Of a DNA stretch of 40,723 nucleotides, positions 26,845-35,746 are shown piece by piece (position 1 is the first letter of the stretch; each line of letters starts with the position of its first letter). Under the pieces are notes generated by a model. That model was not told the origin of the DNA, did no database searches, and saw only the letters and a program-made list of their open reading frames with translations. A program made the position numbers and the translations under genes. The stretch spans positions 1 through 40,723 of the IMG/VR virus record IMGVR_UViG_3300042542_000467. The stretch is one strand, 5' to 3'. Source of the DNA: a virus.

Positions 26845-28821
26845 TTACTTGTTTAGGGTTTCGTCATACTTTGCAAGAAATTCATCTGCAAGTTGCTTGT
26901 AACCCTTAGCAAGAACTGGGTCTGTTGTTGCTTTTGCTTTTTCTTTGTAAACAGCGGCCTTAGTTAGTAAATCAGAAGTTGCTTTCACATCTACTGGGCT
27001 TACTGTTCGCTTTGGGCCACCACCTAGAGCCAAAGATTTAGCGGTTGCTAACTCAGTTTCCAAACTTATTGCGCGCACCTCAGCCGCCTCTTTTGCAGAC
27101 ACAAGGTTGGCAATCTCTGATTTGAGAGCCTTTGTTGCTTTTTCCACCACTTCTTCTACTATGGCTTCTAACTTATCTGTTGAGTTTTCATCAACAGAAA
27201 CTTCTTCTGTAACTTCTTCAGCCGCAGGTGCTTCTTCAACAACTTCTTCTGCAACTGGTGCTTCTTCTGCTTCCGCAGACTTTGGTGTATCCGCAGGAGG
27301 AATGATTGTTGCGGTGTCTAGGTTTGCACCTGTTTCCGCTGTTGGTGTCATGTCAGTAGCCGCGGCTGATGCTTCTATTTCTTTTTCAGCGGCCATGTAT
27401 TTGTTGTAGCACTTTTCAGCATAACCTTCAGCCATGCCTGCTTCTTTACAACGCGCCTTAAATTCTTTTAATGTCTCGCCCTTTTTAGGCATGATTTCTT
27501 TTTCTTCAGGCTTAACTGCCATTTCAATTTCCGTTTCTTCCATGACTTCTCCCTCTGCTTCTTCGCCCTCATACCAAGCATGGAGATGAGAAACGGCTTC
27601 TAGTAAATGTGAGATAGAAGAAAGTTCATTGTGACCTTCCTTCATTTCTTGCGCTTCAATAGAAATGAGATTTGCTAACGCTTCGCGGGCGCGCTCGTAC
27701 TCATTTTTATCAAACTTGAAAAGATCACCCAAAATAGACTCAGGTACGGCAATTGTTTCTGTTTCCATTGGGTTCTCCTTAATTAAATTACCGTCAGATT
27801 GTAAACCTTTTTCCTTACTCTCTGCCTTGTATTTGCCACCGCGCTTTTTGTATTCGCGCACTACCCAGGCATTTGCATAGGCAGATGGGTACACATCAAA
27901 CTTCGCTTTAGCCGCTCTAATGACCTCTGCGTATAATTCTTTATCCGCAGGCTCGCCCTTACGCGGTTTAATTACTTGAGATGGATCTTCTTCACCCTCT
28001 TTTTTCTCAATCCATTCTTCAACCTGTACCAAGTCCTTTTCACCATCAACAGACTTAGCCAAAACCAATTGGCAGTTAGGGTTGGCAGGGCGATCTACTA
28101 AACTGATTTCTACAATCTGCCCATCAATGATGCGGCCATTTGCCGCTTTGCTATCGCGTACAACGCGTGGGTTTTTAATGCCTACTGAAAAGCCTTTGAG
28201 TACGCCTGCATCAACCTTCTTGACTGAAACAGGATCTACAACCAATACGCCAATGTAATGTCCATCAGCCTTTGCCTCATACTCCTTAGCAACGCCTGCG
28301 GCAATTTGGCTGTGTTGCTCTCTGATGTTTCCACCTGACTTAAACCAGGCGGGCATTGCGCGCTTTAACCAATCGCCATCACAAATCTGTTGATCAATGT
28401 CTAATGAGTCATCTGTTGCCTTTCCGTAAACGGTCATTGTGCCGTCTGCGTTACGGTCAGCCTTCTCAATACTAAAGTATGAGGTGGTTGTTAGATTACT
28501 AGCCATTGATTTCTCCTTGTTTTCCTGTTCACTGGTAATTCTTTTAGCCCATGCTCTACCAGCGTCTCCGCCCCAAAGCAACCAAGCAATGTAACCTGCA
28601 CTGTCTTTGCCCCAACCTTCGCCTTTTTTATCAACTTCATGGCGAGCAAAGTAAGAGTTCATTCTCTTTAATGTGTCTAATGATAATGCTTTTCCATTTG
28701 ATAAGTCGCGGGCGCGGGCAACGCCCACTTCTGTTCCGCCACGGCCATGCTTTTCTCTAAGTTCTAATCCGCGTTTGGCGTTATTGCGCACCTCTTGAGG
28801 TGGTACAAAGCCATCACTCAT
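26845..28821 (-). CDS. Capsid maturation protease fused to N-terminal domain and scaffold
   Basis: 658 residues in three parts. Residues 1-105 carry VPPQEVRNNAKRGLELREKH and LKRMNSYFARHEVDKKGEG followed by YIAWLLWGGDAGRAWAKR, a domain common before phage proteases. Residues 106-350 resemble prohead serine proteases (DSLDIDQQICDGDWLKRAMP, IREQHSQIAAGVAKEYEA, GVLKGFSVGI, IVEISLVDRPANPNCQLVL), with the likely catalytic His in EQHSQ and Ser in GFSVG. A YPSAYANAW module follows. Residues 352-658 are acidic and helical, as scaffolds are. Two in-frame internal ATGs (28506, 27768) each have AAGGAG six bases upstream, so shorter products are likely. Confidence 0.87.
   Translation of the reverse strand: MSDGFVPPQEVRNNAKRGLELREKHGRGGTEVGVARARDLSNGKALSLDTLKRMNSYFARHEVDKKGEGWGKDSAGYIAWLLWGGDAGRAWAKRITSEQENKEKSMASNLTTTSYFSIEKADRNADGTMTVYGKATDDSLDIDQQICDGDWLKRAMPAWFKSGGNIREQHSQIAAGVAKEYEAKADGHYIGVLVVDPVSVKKVDAGVLKGFSVGIKNPRVVRDSKAANGRIIDGQIVEISLVDRPANPNCQLVLAKSVDGEKDLVQVEEWIEKKEGEEDPSQVIKPRKGEPADKELYAEVIRAAKAKFDVYPSAYANAWVVREYKKRGGKYKAESKEKGLQSDGNLIKENPMETETIAVPESILGDLFKFDKNEYERAREALANLISIEAQEMKEGHNELSSISHLLEAVSHLHAWYEGEEAEGEVMEETEIEMAVKPEEKEIMPKKGETLKEFKARCKEAGMAEGYAEKCYNKYMAAEKEIEASAAATDMTPTAETGANLDTATIIPPADTPKSAEAEEAPVAEEVVEEAPAAEEVTEEVSVDENSTDKLEAIVEEVVEKATKALKSEIANLVSAKEAAEVRAISLETELATAKSLALGGGPKRTVSPVDVKATSDLLTKAAVYKEKAKATTDPVLAKGYKQLADEFLAKYDETLNK
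27766..27780 (-). promoter_or_regulatory. Internal ribosome binding site and start for a nested scaffold
   Basis: AAGGAG (27775-27780), six bases, then ATG (27766-27768) in the frame of the protease gene at codon 352. Translation from here gives a 307-residue scaffold-only protein starting METETIAVPESILGDLFKF. Confidence 0.7.
28504..28518 (-). promoter_or_regulatory. Internal ribosome binding site and start for the protease
   Basis: AAGGAG (28513-28518), six bases, then ATG (28504-28506) at codon 106, in frame. The product begins MASNLTTTSYFSIEKADRN and lacks the N-terminal 105-residue domain. Confidence 0.65.
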
Positions 28822-28823
28822 GA

Positions 28824-28991
28824 TTACTCCTTAGCGCCGTTTGCCATAAGAGTATCGGTTTCAAATAATTTTTGCCGTTTTTCTAATTCTTTTTGAGCGT
28901 CTTTAATGCCGACTTCTGCTCCTGCCAAAACAGCATCAAAAGTAACATCAGCCCAATCCATGTTCTCTACGCCACAATTTTCAGTTGTCAT
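28824..28991 (-). CDS. 55-residue protein before the protease gene
   Basis: The product starts MTTENCGVENMDWADVTFDA and ends LFETDTLMANGAKE; it is acidic and mainly helical (VGIKDAQKELEKRQKLF). Its stop is 2 bases before the protease ATG, and the protease SD (AAGGAG) is embedded in its last codons, so the two are probably coupled. The start lies 3 bases after the previous stop. Function is unknown; it may be a small head-assembly factor. Confidence 0.6.
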   Translation of the reverse strand: MTTENCGVENMDWADVTFDAVLAGAEVGIKDAQKELEKRQKLFETDTLMANGAKE

Positions 28992-28994
28992 AAA

Positions 28995-29210
28995 TTACAC
29001 CTTTGCCTTTCTCTCTTGTTTTGCGCCATAAGACAATTTGCTTGTTGGAATTGCATCTAAATCATTGATCCATTTGCGGTAAGGCATAGGCAATTCCTCT
29101 ATGGACTCAACTCCATTAACGGCCTCAAAGAGCAATTGTTTGTTTTCGTAATTTAATGCTCCTTGCAAGTAAGCCAATTTACGATCTAACACGGCTGTTT
29201 CTTTTTTCAT
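28995..29210 (-). CDS. 71-residue protein, unknown function
   Basis: The product starts MKKETAVLDRKLAYLQGALN and includes a helical ENKQLLFEAVNGVESIEELP followed by MPYRKWINDLD, with a basic C-terminus (KLSYGAKQERKAKV). The ATG overlaps the stop of the MuF fusion gene by four bases. Its position directly after an effector gene leaves open that it is an antidote or a chaperone of that protein, but it may equally be a head-assembly factor. No family recognised. Confidence 0.6.
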   Translation of the reverse strand: MKKETAVLDRKLAYLQGALNYENKQLLFEAVNGVESIEELPMPYRKWINDLDAIPTSKLSYGAKQERKAKV

Positions 29211-31603
29211 GGTTTGCCTTTCAGGATTAGAGCGGTGCGGTTTAAGATTGTGTAGTAAGAACCAGGCGCATACTTTCTTTGCCCGTCAGCGGTGTAACCA
29301 ATCATGGGGTTTCTATTCACAATTGCGTCATAGCCCTGAGTGGTAGCAAATAAGCCAATGTCATCTTCATAGGCTTGAGCCAATTCACCGTGATAAGGCA
29401 TACGCTCAACATACTCATTGCGTAATTTCCATAAATCTTCAACATCTATAACCTTTGCTTGAGGATCTAAAACACCTTCAACAACCTCACCAAACTTAAA
29501 TTCAATGTCTCCGCTTGCGTTTGATTTAGCAAAATTATCTGCAATGCCGCGATCCGTTGCAAAATAAGTACCATCACCAAAGAAACCGCGCCCAATAAAA
29601 GGAGTTTCGCCAGTTAGTAATGTTTGAGTGTACCCATTAACAATTTCCTGCGTCTCGCCGCCCATACCTCTATAAATTGGAACTGAACCCTGATCAACTA
29701 ATTTTTGGAATTCACCAGCATCAACAACGCGTGGCTTGCCTAAGAAACCTTGTTCTTTCATCAGGTTTCTAAGTTGAATGTTCTCAGGTGCGCTTCCTCC
29801 GCTTGCGTACTTCCAATCAGGAACAACTGTTCCATCAGCCCTTGTAACGGTTGGAATAAAGCCTTTTAATTTTGCCTCTGCCGTTTCAATGTCCGCCAAA
29901 TAAAAATCAGGGCCGTGTTTAGCCTTAACATAACCAATTTTAGGCTTAGGAACATCAAGCGCTTTCCACTTAAATTCTCTAGCCATAGCCTGAACAAGCG
30001 GATTGTCTGTTAATCCGCCGCTGTTCCAATACTCTGTAAACATTTCTGCGTAAAACTCTTTGGTGTTTTCCGCTGAGTAGGTTGATTTGAACGCATCAGG
30101 GTATTCATCTTTCAATCTTTTGATAGTGGCCAGCGTTTGAGGTGATTGGAAACTTACGCCATTGTCTAAGAACCCACCGCCTTCATCAATAAGGTGGCCC
30201 CATTCATGAGCAAGCGTGTATTGTCTTTGAGATACGGTACTCAATACAGGCATCTTAAACCCAACTTCAGACGGGTTTGGTGTGTCAAAACGGGCTGTTT
30301 TGGGAGTAATCCATAGTTTTTCTTTACCTAATAAAGCCCAACCGCGTTTGCTTGATGACTCTGATCCGATAGAAATAACCGCTTTAGTTTTAGGGTTTGT
30401 AATTTGTAGGTTATCTACAATTTGCATAATTTCTTGTCTTACCTTTTCAGACAAATTTGCGCCTGTACTATAAAACTGAATTTGAATAGGGCCATTCTGA
30501 TAAATAGCCCCCTTATCAATCAATGACAAATCTGCTTTGTTAATTCTTCTAGCATCTACATAACTTGCAATTTCATCACGGGTTTTACTTTCACGCCCAA
30601 ATAAATAGCGATCAATAACAATCTCTCTAATTTCTTTTCTATCTAATGCCACCCATGCGCCAGGCACAAATTCAGTTTTTGGTTTACGGATAGCCTCAAG
30701 AGCATCATCAATCAATTGCCGTTCCCGTGTTTTAACAGGAGCAGTTGCCGCATCAGGGCCAAAATCAACAGGCGAAGGAGGAACAACCATTGTTGTGCCT
30801 GGGATCTCAGGTTCATCTTCCATGCCAGGAATTACAGGTAGCAGTACGCAACGGCAGTGTGGGTGTGCAGGAGGTTGAGCGTCACCTGATGCAAATGTTT
30901 GCCCAATAACAATTACTTGCCCATCATTCTTTGCGCACACATCACACGGATCAGATACGGCCCATTCCATCTTTTGTAGGCCAGCATCTTTGTAACGCTC
31001 AATAGTTGAGAATGACATAGCGCGGTTCTGCTCAGTAATGGCGATAGTTAGGGCGCGGCTAGGGCTTGCAACATGTTGCCCAATCATTACCGCGGCGCTC
31101 TCAGCATCTAAACCAAGTGCGATTGAGTCAGAAAGAGCAGTGCCTAAATTTACAATCGTTTCTTTGTTGAACTTCTTGAAATAACTAGCCCCGCCTGTTG
31201 ATTGTAAGTAAGCCTCAAATCCTTTAGTTGGGTTAAGCAATAAAGCAGTCGCTTTATCTCCTGGCTTCCAGTTATCCCAATTAACTTCAATGTCATCAGC
31301 CTTGTTTGCGCGTTCAGTTTTTTTAATCCATTCATCAGCGGCAACCTGCCCCAAAACATAAGCCTCTGCCCATGCGCGCATGACTGTTTGGCGTAGGGGT
31401 TCATCATTAAGATAAATGTTAAGTATCAGCCATGAGCGGGCGCGTGTGCGATCCTGCGCAGTGTTATCCGTAGGTTGCGGTTGAGTCTCCTGGTATTTGT
31501 CAAAGACTCTTTTAAAGTCTGTTACCTGGTGCAGTGCCGCTCTAATCTTCACCGCGTTCTTTGCCGCTATGCGCCCATCTGCCTTGAGAGCGCCCTCAAT
31601 CAT
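29207..31603 (-). CDS. MuF head-morphogenesis protein fused to zinc metallopeptidase-like and ADP-ribosyltransferase-like domains
   Basis: 798 residues. Residues ~60-260 form the SPP1 gp7/MuF head domain (SRALTIAITEQNRAMSFSTI; zinc-type DPCDVC 218-223 and HPHCRC 247-252). A middle domain carries HEWGH (466-470) in TLAHEWGHLIDEGGG and, about 50 residues later, EFYAEMFTEYW with E520 as possible third zinc ligand. The C-terminal domain (~640-798) has VPIYRGMGGE (R645), then GRGFFGDGTYFATDRGIADN, the R-x-G ... S/G-TYFA pattern of ADP-ribosyltransferases. MuF proteins are packaged with DNA, so the added domains could be injected enzymes that modify host proteins. Overlaps portal and the next gene by four bases. 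Confidence 0.85.
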   Translation of the reverse strand: MIEGALKADGRIAAKNAVKIRAALHQVTDFKRVFDKYQETQPQPTDNTAQDRTRARSWLILNIYLNDEPLRQTVMRAWAEAYVLGQVAADEWIKKTERANKADDIEVNWDNWKPGDKATALLLNPTKGFEAYLQSTGGASYFKKFNKETIVNLGTALSDSIALGLDAESAAVMIGQHVASPSRALTIAITEQNRAMSFSTIERYKDAGLQKMEWAVSDPCDVCAKNDGQVIVIGQTFASGDAQPPAHPHCRCVLLPVIPGMEDEPEIPGTTMVVPPSPVDFGPDAATAPVKTRERQLIDDALEAIRKPKTEFVPGAWVALDRKEIREIVIDRYLFGRESKTRDEIASYVDARRINKADLSLIDKGAIYQNGPIQIQFYSTGANLSEKVRQEIMQIVDNLQITNPKTKAVISIGSESSSKRGWALLGKEKLWITPKTARFDTPNPSEVGFKMPVLSTVSQRQYTLAHEWGHLIDEGGGFLDNGVSFQSPQTLATIKRLKDEYPDAFKSTYSAENTKEFYAEMFTEYWNSGGLTDNPLVQAMAREFKWKALDVPKPKIGYVKAKHGPDFYLADIETAEAKLKGFIPTVTRADGTVVPDWKYASGGSAPENIQLRNLMKEQGFLGKPRVVDAGEFQKLVDQGSVPIYRGMGGETQEIVNGYTQTLLTGETPFIGRGFFGDGTYFATDRGIADNFAKSNASGDIEFKFGEVVEGVLDPQAKVIDVEDLWKLRNEYVERMPYHGELAQAYEDDIGLFATTQGYDAIVNRNPMIGYTADGQRKYAPGSYYTILNRTALILKGKP

Positions 31604-33447
31604 GTTAGATAAGCCTTAGCCAGCGCTCGCGCAGTATCTAAATCACCATCAAAAGCACAACGGTTGAGCGCATCTCCCACAATTGGATCAAGTGATTTGA
31701 ATTCAAATAATCTTGCGCGCTTACCCTTAGCCGCCCATTTCATAAATGCTTTTACTTCAGTCACTTCATCTTCTTCAGGCTTTACCTCTGTTGCAGGCTT
31801 TTGCTCAAGAGTGTCAGGAGTTGTTGGCGCATCAGGTGTTGCATCAGGGCCGCTTAATGTTGGCGCTGTTGCCGCCGCCGCCGCATCAATCAATCCATCA
31901 GGTGAGAACAAAAGAACGCTTGAGCCTGCAACCATAATTGGCATGTCTGCTTGAGGTGTATCAAGCAACGGCAAACCAAGTTCTGATCTGCGCTCATTGA
32001 TTGACTTACCACCTGAACGCACTTCAATCTCATTCTTACGCGCATTTTCTTCTGTATCTTTGCGCTCTGATGTAAGCAATTTGAATTCAAGTTCACGCGG
32101 CATACCTAAGTATGTGTAAGAAAGATTTGTTAGTTGCTTAGAGATCCAGTTAGCAAGAGGCCCAATACCTAGCGCTTCACCATTTTCTGCTTGTCCTTCT
32201 GCAAAACCAGCGCCACCCAATCCGCTCTTTGGTGAGAAACCAATTTCCGCAGGCTGTACGCCAAAGTGTCCGCAAATAGAAGTAACTAAATAATCATCAA
32301 GTGTGTCCTTGAACTTCTCGCCATAACCTTCATTAACGATAGGTGTAAGACCCTTTGGCAGTAGGCGAGCGCGCTTGCGTTGCTCTGTCTGTCCTGCAAG
32401 GTCATCATTAAGAATACGCTCGTAAGCAAGCAAGAGGTCAGGGTTAGTTCCCCAATCCTCATCAGTTGTAAACATGAGTTCAGGCATTACACCGTCTGTG
32501 TACTCTGCTCTGATCCATTGTTGGCGGCGCAAATAAATGTCAGCAAGTGGTAGCGCTCGCTCTACTGGGCTAAATCCGTAAACAGTTGTTGAACGGCGAT
32601 TGCGCACCATGTAAGCCAATTGATCAGATGTGAATTCACCATCTGCTTTTGGATCTTCTTCTGTTGCGGCAAACTCTGAGCGTGGGAAACCATAAAGGAT
32701 CTGTTGGAACGCGGCATTAGGTGGCAGTGGGCGCATACCGCGGTCATCAATAAGTGGCTTGATTGTTGAACCATCAAGAATTTGGAAACCGTAAAGATCT
32801 CCACCTACTGTTGGTTGTGGGTAAACAGCAAGCGCATCAATTACAAGAATGTCCTCAACAGCAATGTTGATCCAGTCCTGCCATGTGTAACCATTTGCCT
32901 TGTCAGGGTTTTCCCAAAATGTACGCATGCGGTTAATTTCATCTGTGTACTTTTCGCGGGCCTTAGCCATAGCGCGCACATGATCGCCACCTGACTCTGC
33001 CGCAATCTTTTCTGATGCGTCTGCACCAAGCACAATGTCAAACTGTAAGCCGTTCATTTTTGCTTTAGTTACTTCAATGCAACGGCGCAAAATGTCAATG
33101 CTATCGCCAGCGTCTCTTAATGTTGAGAATGGAACTAAGCGCGTTGGAACAATGTTGATGTTCTGAGCAACCTGGTACTCATAACGGCGCGGTTCAGGGC
33201 GGCCTGTTGCGGGATTGATTGGGTTGATCGCACCAGGGATAATTGGATTGCCTGGGCCAAATGGAACTGTTGCGCTAAATGGTGCGCGTGGGAGTGCGAC
33301 ATTGTTGCCGTATGTCTGTTGCATTGCTAAACCGCTTTGGGCCATAAGTTGATCAGTGCCAACTGTTGTAGCACCCGCAGGCAGGTTAGGGCCTTTTTCA
33401 ATGTCTTGAGTTGCTAATGCTCTTGCGATACGGTCACGCAGACCCAT
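31600..33447 (-). CDS. Portal protein
   Basis: 615 residues. The SPP1/HK97-type portal pattern is clear: LRRCIEVTKAKMNGLQFDIV near the N-terminus, GYTWQDWINIAVEDILVIDA, RSTTVYGFSPVERALPLADI, RQQWIRAEYTDGVMPELMF, and SKQLTNLSYTYLGMPRELEF late. It forms the dodecameric ring through which DNA is packaged. The C-terminal ~110 residues are Ala/Thr/Pro/Asp-rich (TLSGPDATPDAPTTPDTL), followed by a basic helical tail (KAFMKWAAKGKRARLFEFKS) that may contact the capsid interior. SD GGGAGA. It overlaps the MuF gene by four bases, and its start faces the divergent cassette. Confidence 0.9.
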   Translation of the reverse strand: MGLRDRIARALATQDIEKGPNLPAGATTVGTDQLMAQSGLAMQQTYGNNVALPRAPFSATVPFGPGNPIIPGAINPINPATGRPEPRRYEYQVAQNINIVPTRLVPFSTLRDAGDSIDILRRCIEVTKAKMNGLQFDIVLGADASEKIAAESGGDHVRAMAKAREKYTDEINRMRTFWENPDKANGYTWQDWINIAVEDILVIDALAVYPQPTVGGDLYGFQILDGSTIKPLIDDRGMRPLPPNAAFQQILYGFPRSEFAATEEDPKADGEFTSDQLAYMVRNRRSTTVYGFSPVERALPLADIYLRRQQWIRAEYTDGVMPELMFTTDEDWGTNPDLLLAYERILNDDLAGQTEQRKRARLLPKGLTPIVNEGYGEKFKDTLDDYLVTSICGHFGVQPAEIGFSPKSGLGGAGFAEGQAENGEALGIGPLANWISKQLTNLSYTYLGMPRELEFKLLTSERKDTEENARKNEIEVRSGGKSINERRSELGLPLLDTPQADMPIMVAGSSVLLFSPDGLIDAAAAATAPTLSGPDATPDAPTTPDTLEQKPATEVKPEEDEVTEVKAFMKWAAKGKRARLFEFKSLDPIVGDALNRCAFDGDLDTARALAKAYLT

Positions 33448-33530
33448 GCGTATCTCCCTTGTTATGCCTCTTGTAAATCAGGCGTGTTGTAATGATAGCG
33501 ATTTTTGCAACTTCATGTATTGTAAGGTTT

Positions 33531-34532
33531 ATGAACTTAGTAGAGAAGGCAGTTCAACACGGTGGCAAACTTGCGCCCCTGGTAATTCCTCACGGATTAA
33601 CTAGCGGCACTGGGCTAATGAACCCATCAATCTTTATTGATGACAAGGGCAACATTCTTGTGAACTTACGCCATGTTAATTACACGCTGTACCACGCAGA
33701 AAATGAGCAGAAGTTTCCTAGCCGATTTGGGCCACTGTCATACCTGCACCCTGAGAAGGATCGCCGCTTAGTTACGGTCAATTACTTGTGCCGCCTCAAT
33801 GATGATCTTGAGATGACTCACCACGCCAAAGTGGATACATCTGAATTAGATGTTGAACCTATTTGGGAGTTTGTGGGTGAAGAAGATTGCCGCGTAGTGC
33901 AGTGGTTAGATGATTATTACCTGGTGGGCGTTCGCCGTGACACCACAACCAACGGCGTAGGCCGCATGGAGTACAGCCGTATTGAGATTGACTGGGATAA
34001 CTGGGCAGTCAAAGAGGTTAGGCGTGTGCGTATCAAAGCCCCTGCTCCAAACACTTCTTACTGTGAGAAGAATTGGATACCTGTCCTTGATAAGCCTTAC
34101 CACTTCATCAAATGGACAATGCCAACAGAATTAGTTTATGCCAACCCCATCAGTGGAGAGTGTGAGCAGGTATTTCATAAGCCAACAGCGCCAGCGCCTA
34201 AAGATCAGCGCGGATCTAGCCAGGTCATACGGTGGGGCAACATGTACATCTCCATTACCCATGAGGTAGATCTGTTTAAGAATTACCTCAAGCAAAAAGA
34301 TGCCATTTACCGTCACCGTTTGGTGTTATGGGATCAAGAACTAAATGTTGTGGGGCTAAGTAAGGAATTCTCATTCTTAGATGCTCGCGTTGAGTTCTGT
34401 GTAGGTGCGGCGGTTCACAAAGGTAACCTTTTGGTGTCTTTTGGTTTCCAGGATAACGCCGCTTTTGTTTTGCAAGTACCTGGTGTTGTTGTAGAAGATT
34501 TAATTATGGAGGCATTAGCGTATGAGAATTGA
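33531..34532 (+). CDS. Beta-propeller protein, GH130/GH43-like, in a glycan-type cassette
   Basis: 333 residues from the ATG at 33531 (AAGG upstream; a start at 33492 is possible). Motifs include GTGLMNPSIFIDDKGNILV, LRHVNYTLYHAENEQKFPSR, EFVGEEDCRVVQWLDDYYLV, and the late RVEFCVGAAVHKGNLLVSFG. Repeated short strand blades and the NPSI and VEFCVGAA segments resemble five-bladed propeller glycosidase/phosphorylase folds found beside glycosyltransferases in aquatic viruses. It probably binds or modifies a glycan; the exact reaction is not visible. It is the first gene of a plus-strand trio, whose next member starts 11 bases before this stop. Confidence 0.6.
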   Translation: MNLVEKAVQHGGKLAPLVIPHGLTSGTGLMNPSIFIDDKGNILVNLRHVNYTLYHAENEQKFPSRFGPLSYLHPEKDRRLVTVNYLCRLNDDLEMTHHAKVDTSELDVEPIWEFVGEEDCRVVQWLDDYYLVGVRRDTTTNGVGRMEYSRIEIDWDNWAVKEVRRVRIKAPAPNTSYCEKNWIPVLDKPYHFIKWTMPTELVYANPISGECEQVFHKPTAPAPKDQRGSSQVIRWGNMYISITHEVDLFKNYLKQKDAIYRHRLVLWDQELNVVGLSKEFSFLDARVEFCVGAAVHKGNLLVSFGFQDNAAFVLQVPGVVVEDLIMEALAYEN

Positions 34533-35085
34533 GCAGTTAGTTGTAGAACTATCTAAAGATCCATTCAATCCAGCGCTTAATTTTGAAGTAGCCGTTGAGT
34601 ACGAGAGACAAAACCAAACAGCATCAGCCGTTTCTTTCTATTTGCGCACCGCTGAATACGGCCATGAAACACACCCCACCCTGGTTTATGCTTCACTTCT
34701 TAAAGCGGCCCATTGTTTTGATGATCAAAATGACCGCCAGGCCACTGTGAGTAACTGTTTATTGCAGGCTGTTGCTTATTTACCATACCGCCCTGAAGGT
34801 TATTTCCTCCTGGCGCAGTTCCATGAGCGTTTAGGGCAATGGCAAGAGTGTTACACCTGGGCAAACATTGGATTGCACAACCATCTCCATTCACCGCTTC
34901 CTGTCCATGTTGGTTATGAAGGCCGTTATGTATTGTTATTTGAAAAGGCTGTGAGTGCTTGGTGGATAGGGCGCAAAGATGAAAGTATTGAATTGCTCAA
35001 GCGTTTAGAACAGATGGAAATAGATCCAGGGTATTTGTCAGCGGTAAAACACAATCTTGAAAGGATAGGCAATGCTTCTGTTTGA
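34522..35085 (+). CDS. TPR-like helical repeat protein of the glycan cassette
   Basis: 187 residues with helical hairpins of TPR type: NPALNFEVAVEYERQNQTAS / AVSFYLRTAEYG, AVAYLPYRPEGYFLLAQFHE / RLGQWQECYTWANIGL, and ISAWWIGRKDESIELLKRLE-like (AVSAWWIGRKDESIELLKRL). Such repeats bind protein partners; in viral glycan loci they often accompany glycosyltransferases and methyltransferases. SD GGAGG precedes the ATG. It overlaps both neighbours (11 and 14 bases), so the three genes probably form one operon. Confidence 0.75.
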   Translation: MRIEQLVVELSKDPFNPALNFEVAVEYERQNQTASAVSFYLRTAEYGHETHPTLVYASLLKAAHCFDDQNDRQATVSNCLLQAVAYLPYRPEGYFLLAQFHERLGQWQECYTWANIGLHNHLHSPLPVHVGYEGRYVLLFEKAVSAWWIGRKDESIELLKRLEQMEIDPGYLSAVKHNLERIGNASV

Positions 35086-35746
35086 TGTTGGGGCTAATCG
35101 TGGTGATGCAACACTTGCAGGGTTAGAACAGGGATACCGCGTAATAGCCTTAGAAGCCGCCCCACGCGTGTTTTCAGAGTTGGTTGGTAACTTCATCTAC
35201 AACCCTGATGTTGTACCTCTTAGAATGGCAGTTAGTGACAAAGATGGCGAGCGCTTAAAGTTTTATGAGGCAGATGAAGATGGCCTTAGTTCGCTTAACC
35301 AAGAGTGGCTAACCAAAGACGGCATGCCATACAAAGGCAAGCCTCACCGTGAGGTAGAAGTAAACACAATCACCATTGACACTCTTGCAGATACATACGG
35401 CAACCCTGACTTAATCAAGATTGATGTTGAAGGTGCAGAGTGGCAAGTAATGAAAGGCATGACACGGCACTACGGTGGATTGCTTTGCTTTGAGTGGACA
35501 TTTGAAACCATGCACCAACATGAGGATCAGTTAGATTATTTATTCACCCTGGGTTACAGAGAGATGGCCGCGCAATACATTGTGAACCATCTGCAAGAGC
35601 CTGAAGTTTGGGGCAACATGCAATCTAATAACACCAATCAACTAAACGCCTGGCATCAACTGACATCTGATGAGTGGATAGACGGCGGTTGGAAACTAGC
35701 CAACCTACGCCCTACCGCAGATGTAGGTATGTTGTGGGTTCGTTAG
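35072..35746 (+). CDS. FkbM-family methyltransferase
   Basis: 224 residues. The SAM-binding motif is FDVGANRGDATLAG (residues 4-17), then VIALEAAPRVFSELVGNF and VPLRMAVSDKDGERLKFY. The FkbM hallmark IKIDVEGAEWQVMKGM follows. These enzymes O-methylate sugars or small molecules. In this cassette it probably caps a glycan on the virion or host surface. SD AAAGGA precedes the ATG. Its stop shares TTAG with the stop of the collagen-like gene on the other strand. Confidence 0.85.
   Translation: MLLFDVGANRGDATLAGLEQGYRVIALEAAPRVFSELVGNFIYNPDVVPLRMAVSDKDGERLKFYEADEDGLSSLNQEWLTKDGMPYKGKPHREVEVNTITIDTLADTYGNPDLIKIDVEGAEWQVMKGMTRHYGGLLCFEWTFETMHQHEDQLDYLFTLGYREMAAQYIVNHLQEPEVWGNMQSNNTNQLNAWHQLTSDEWIDGGWKLANLRPTADVGMLWVR

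Noticed and set aside
33448-33530. Strong divergent promoter between portal and the glycan cassette
   Set aside because: No pair of hexamers with acceptable spacing and match was visible on either strand.
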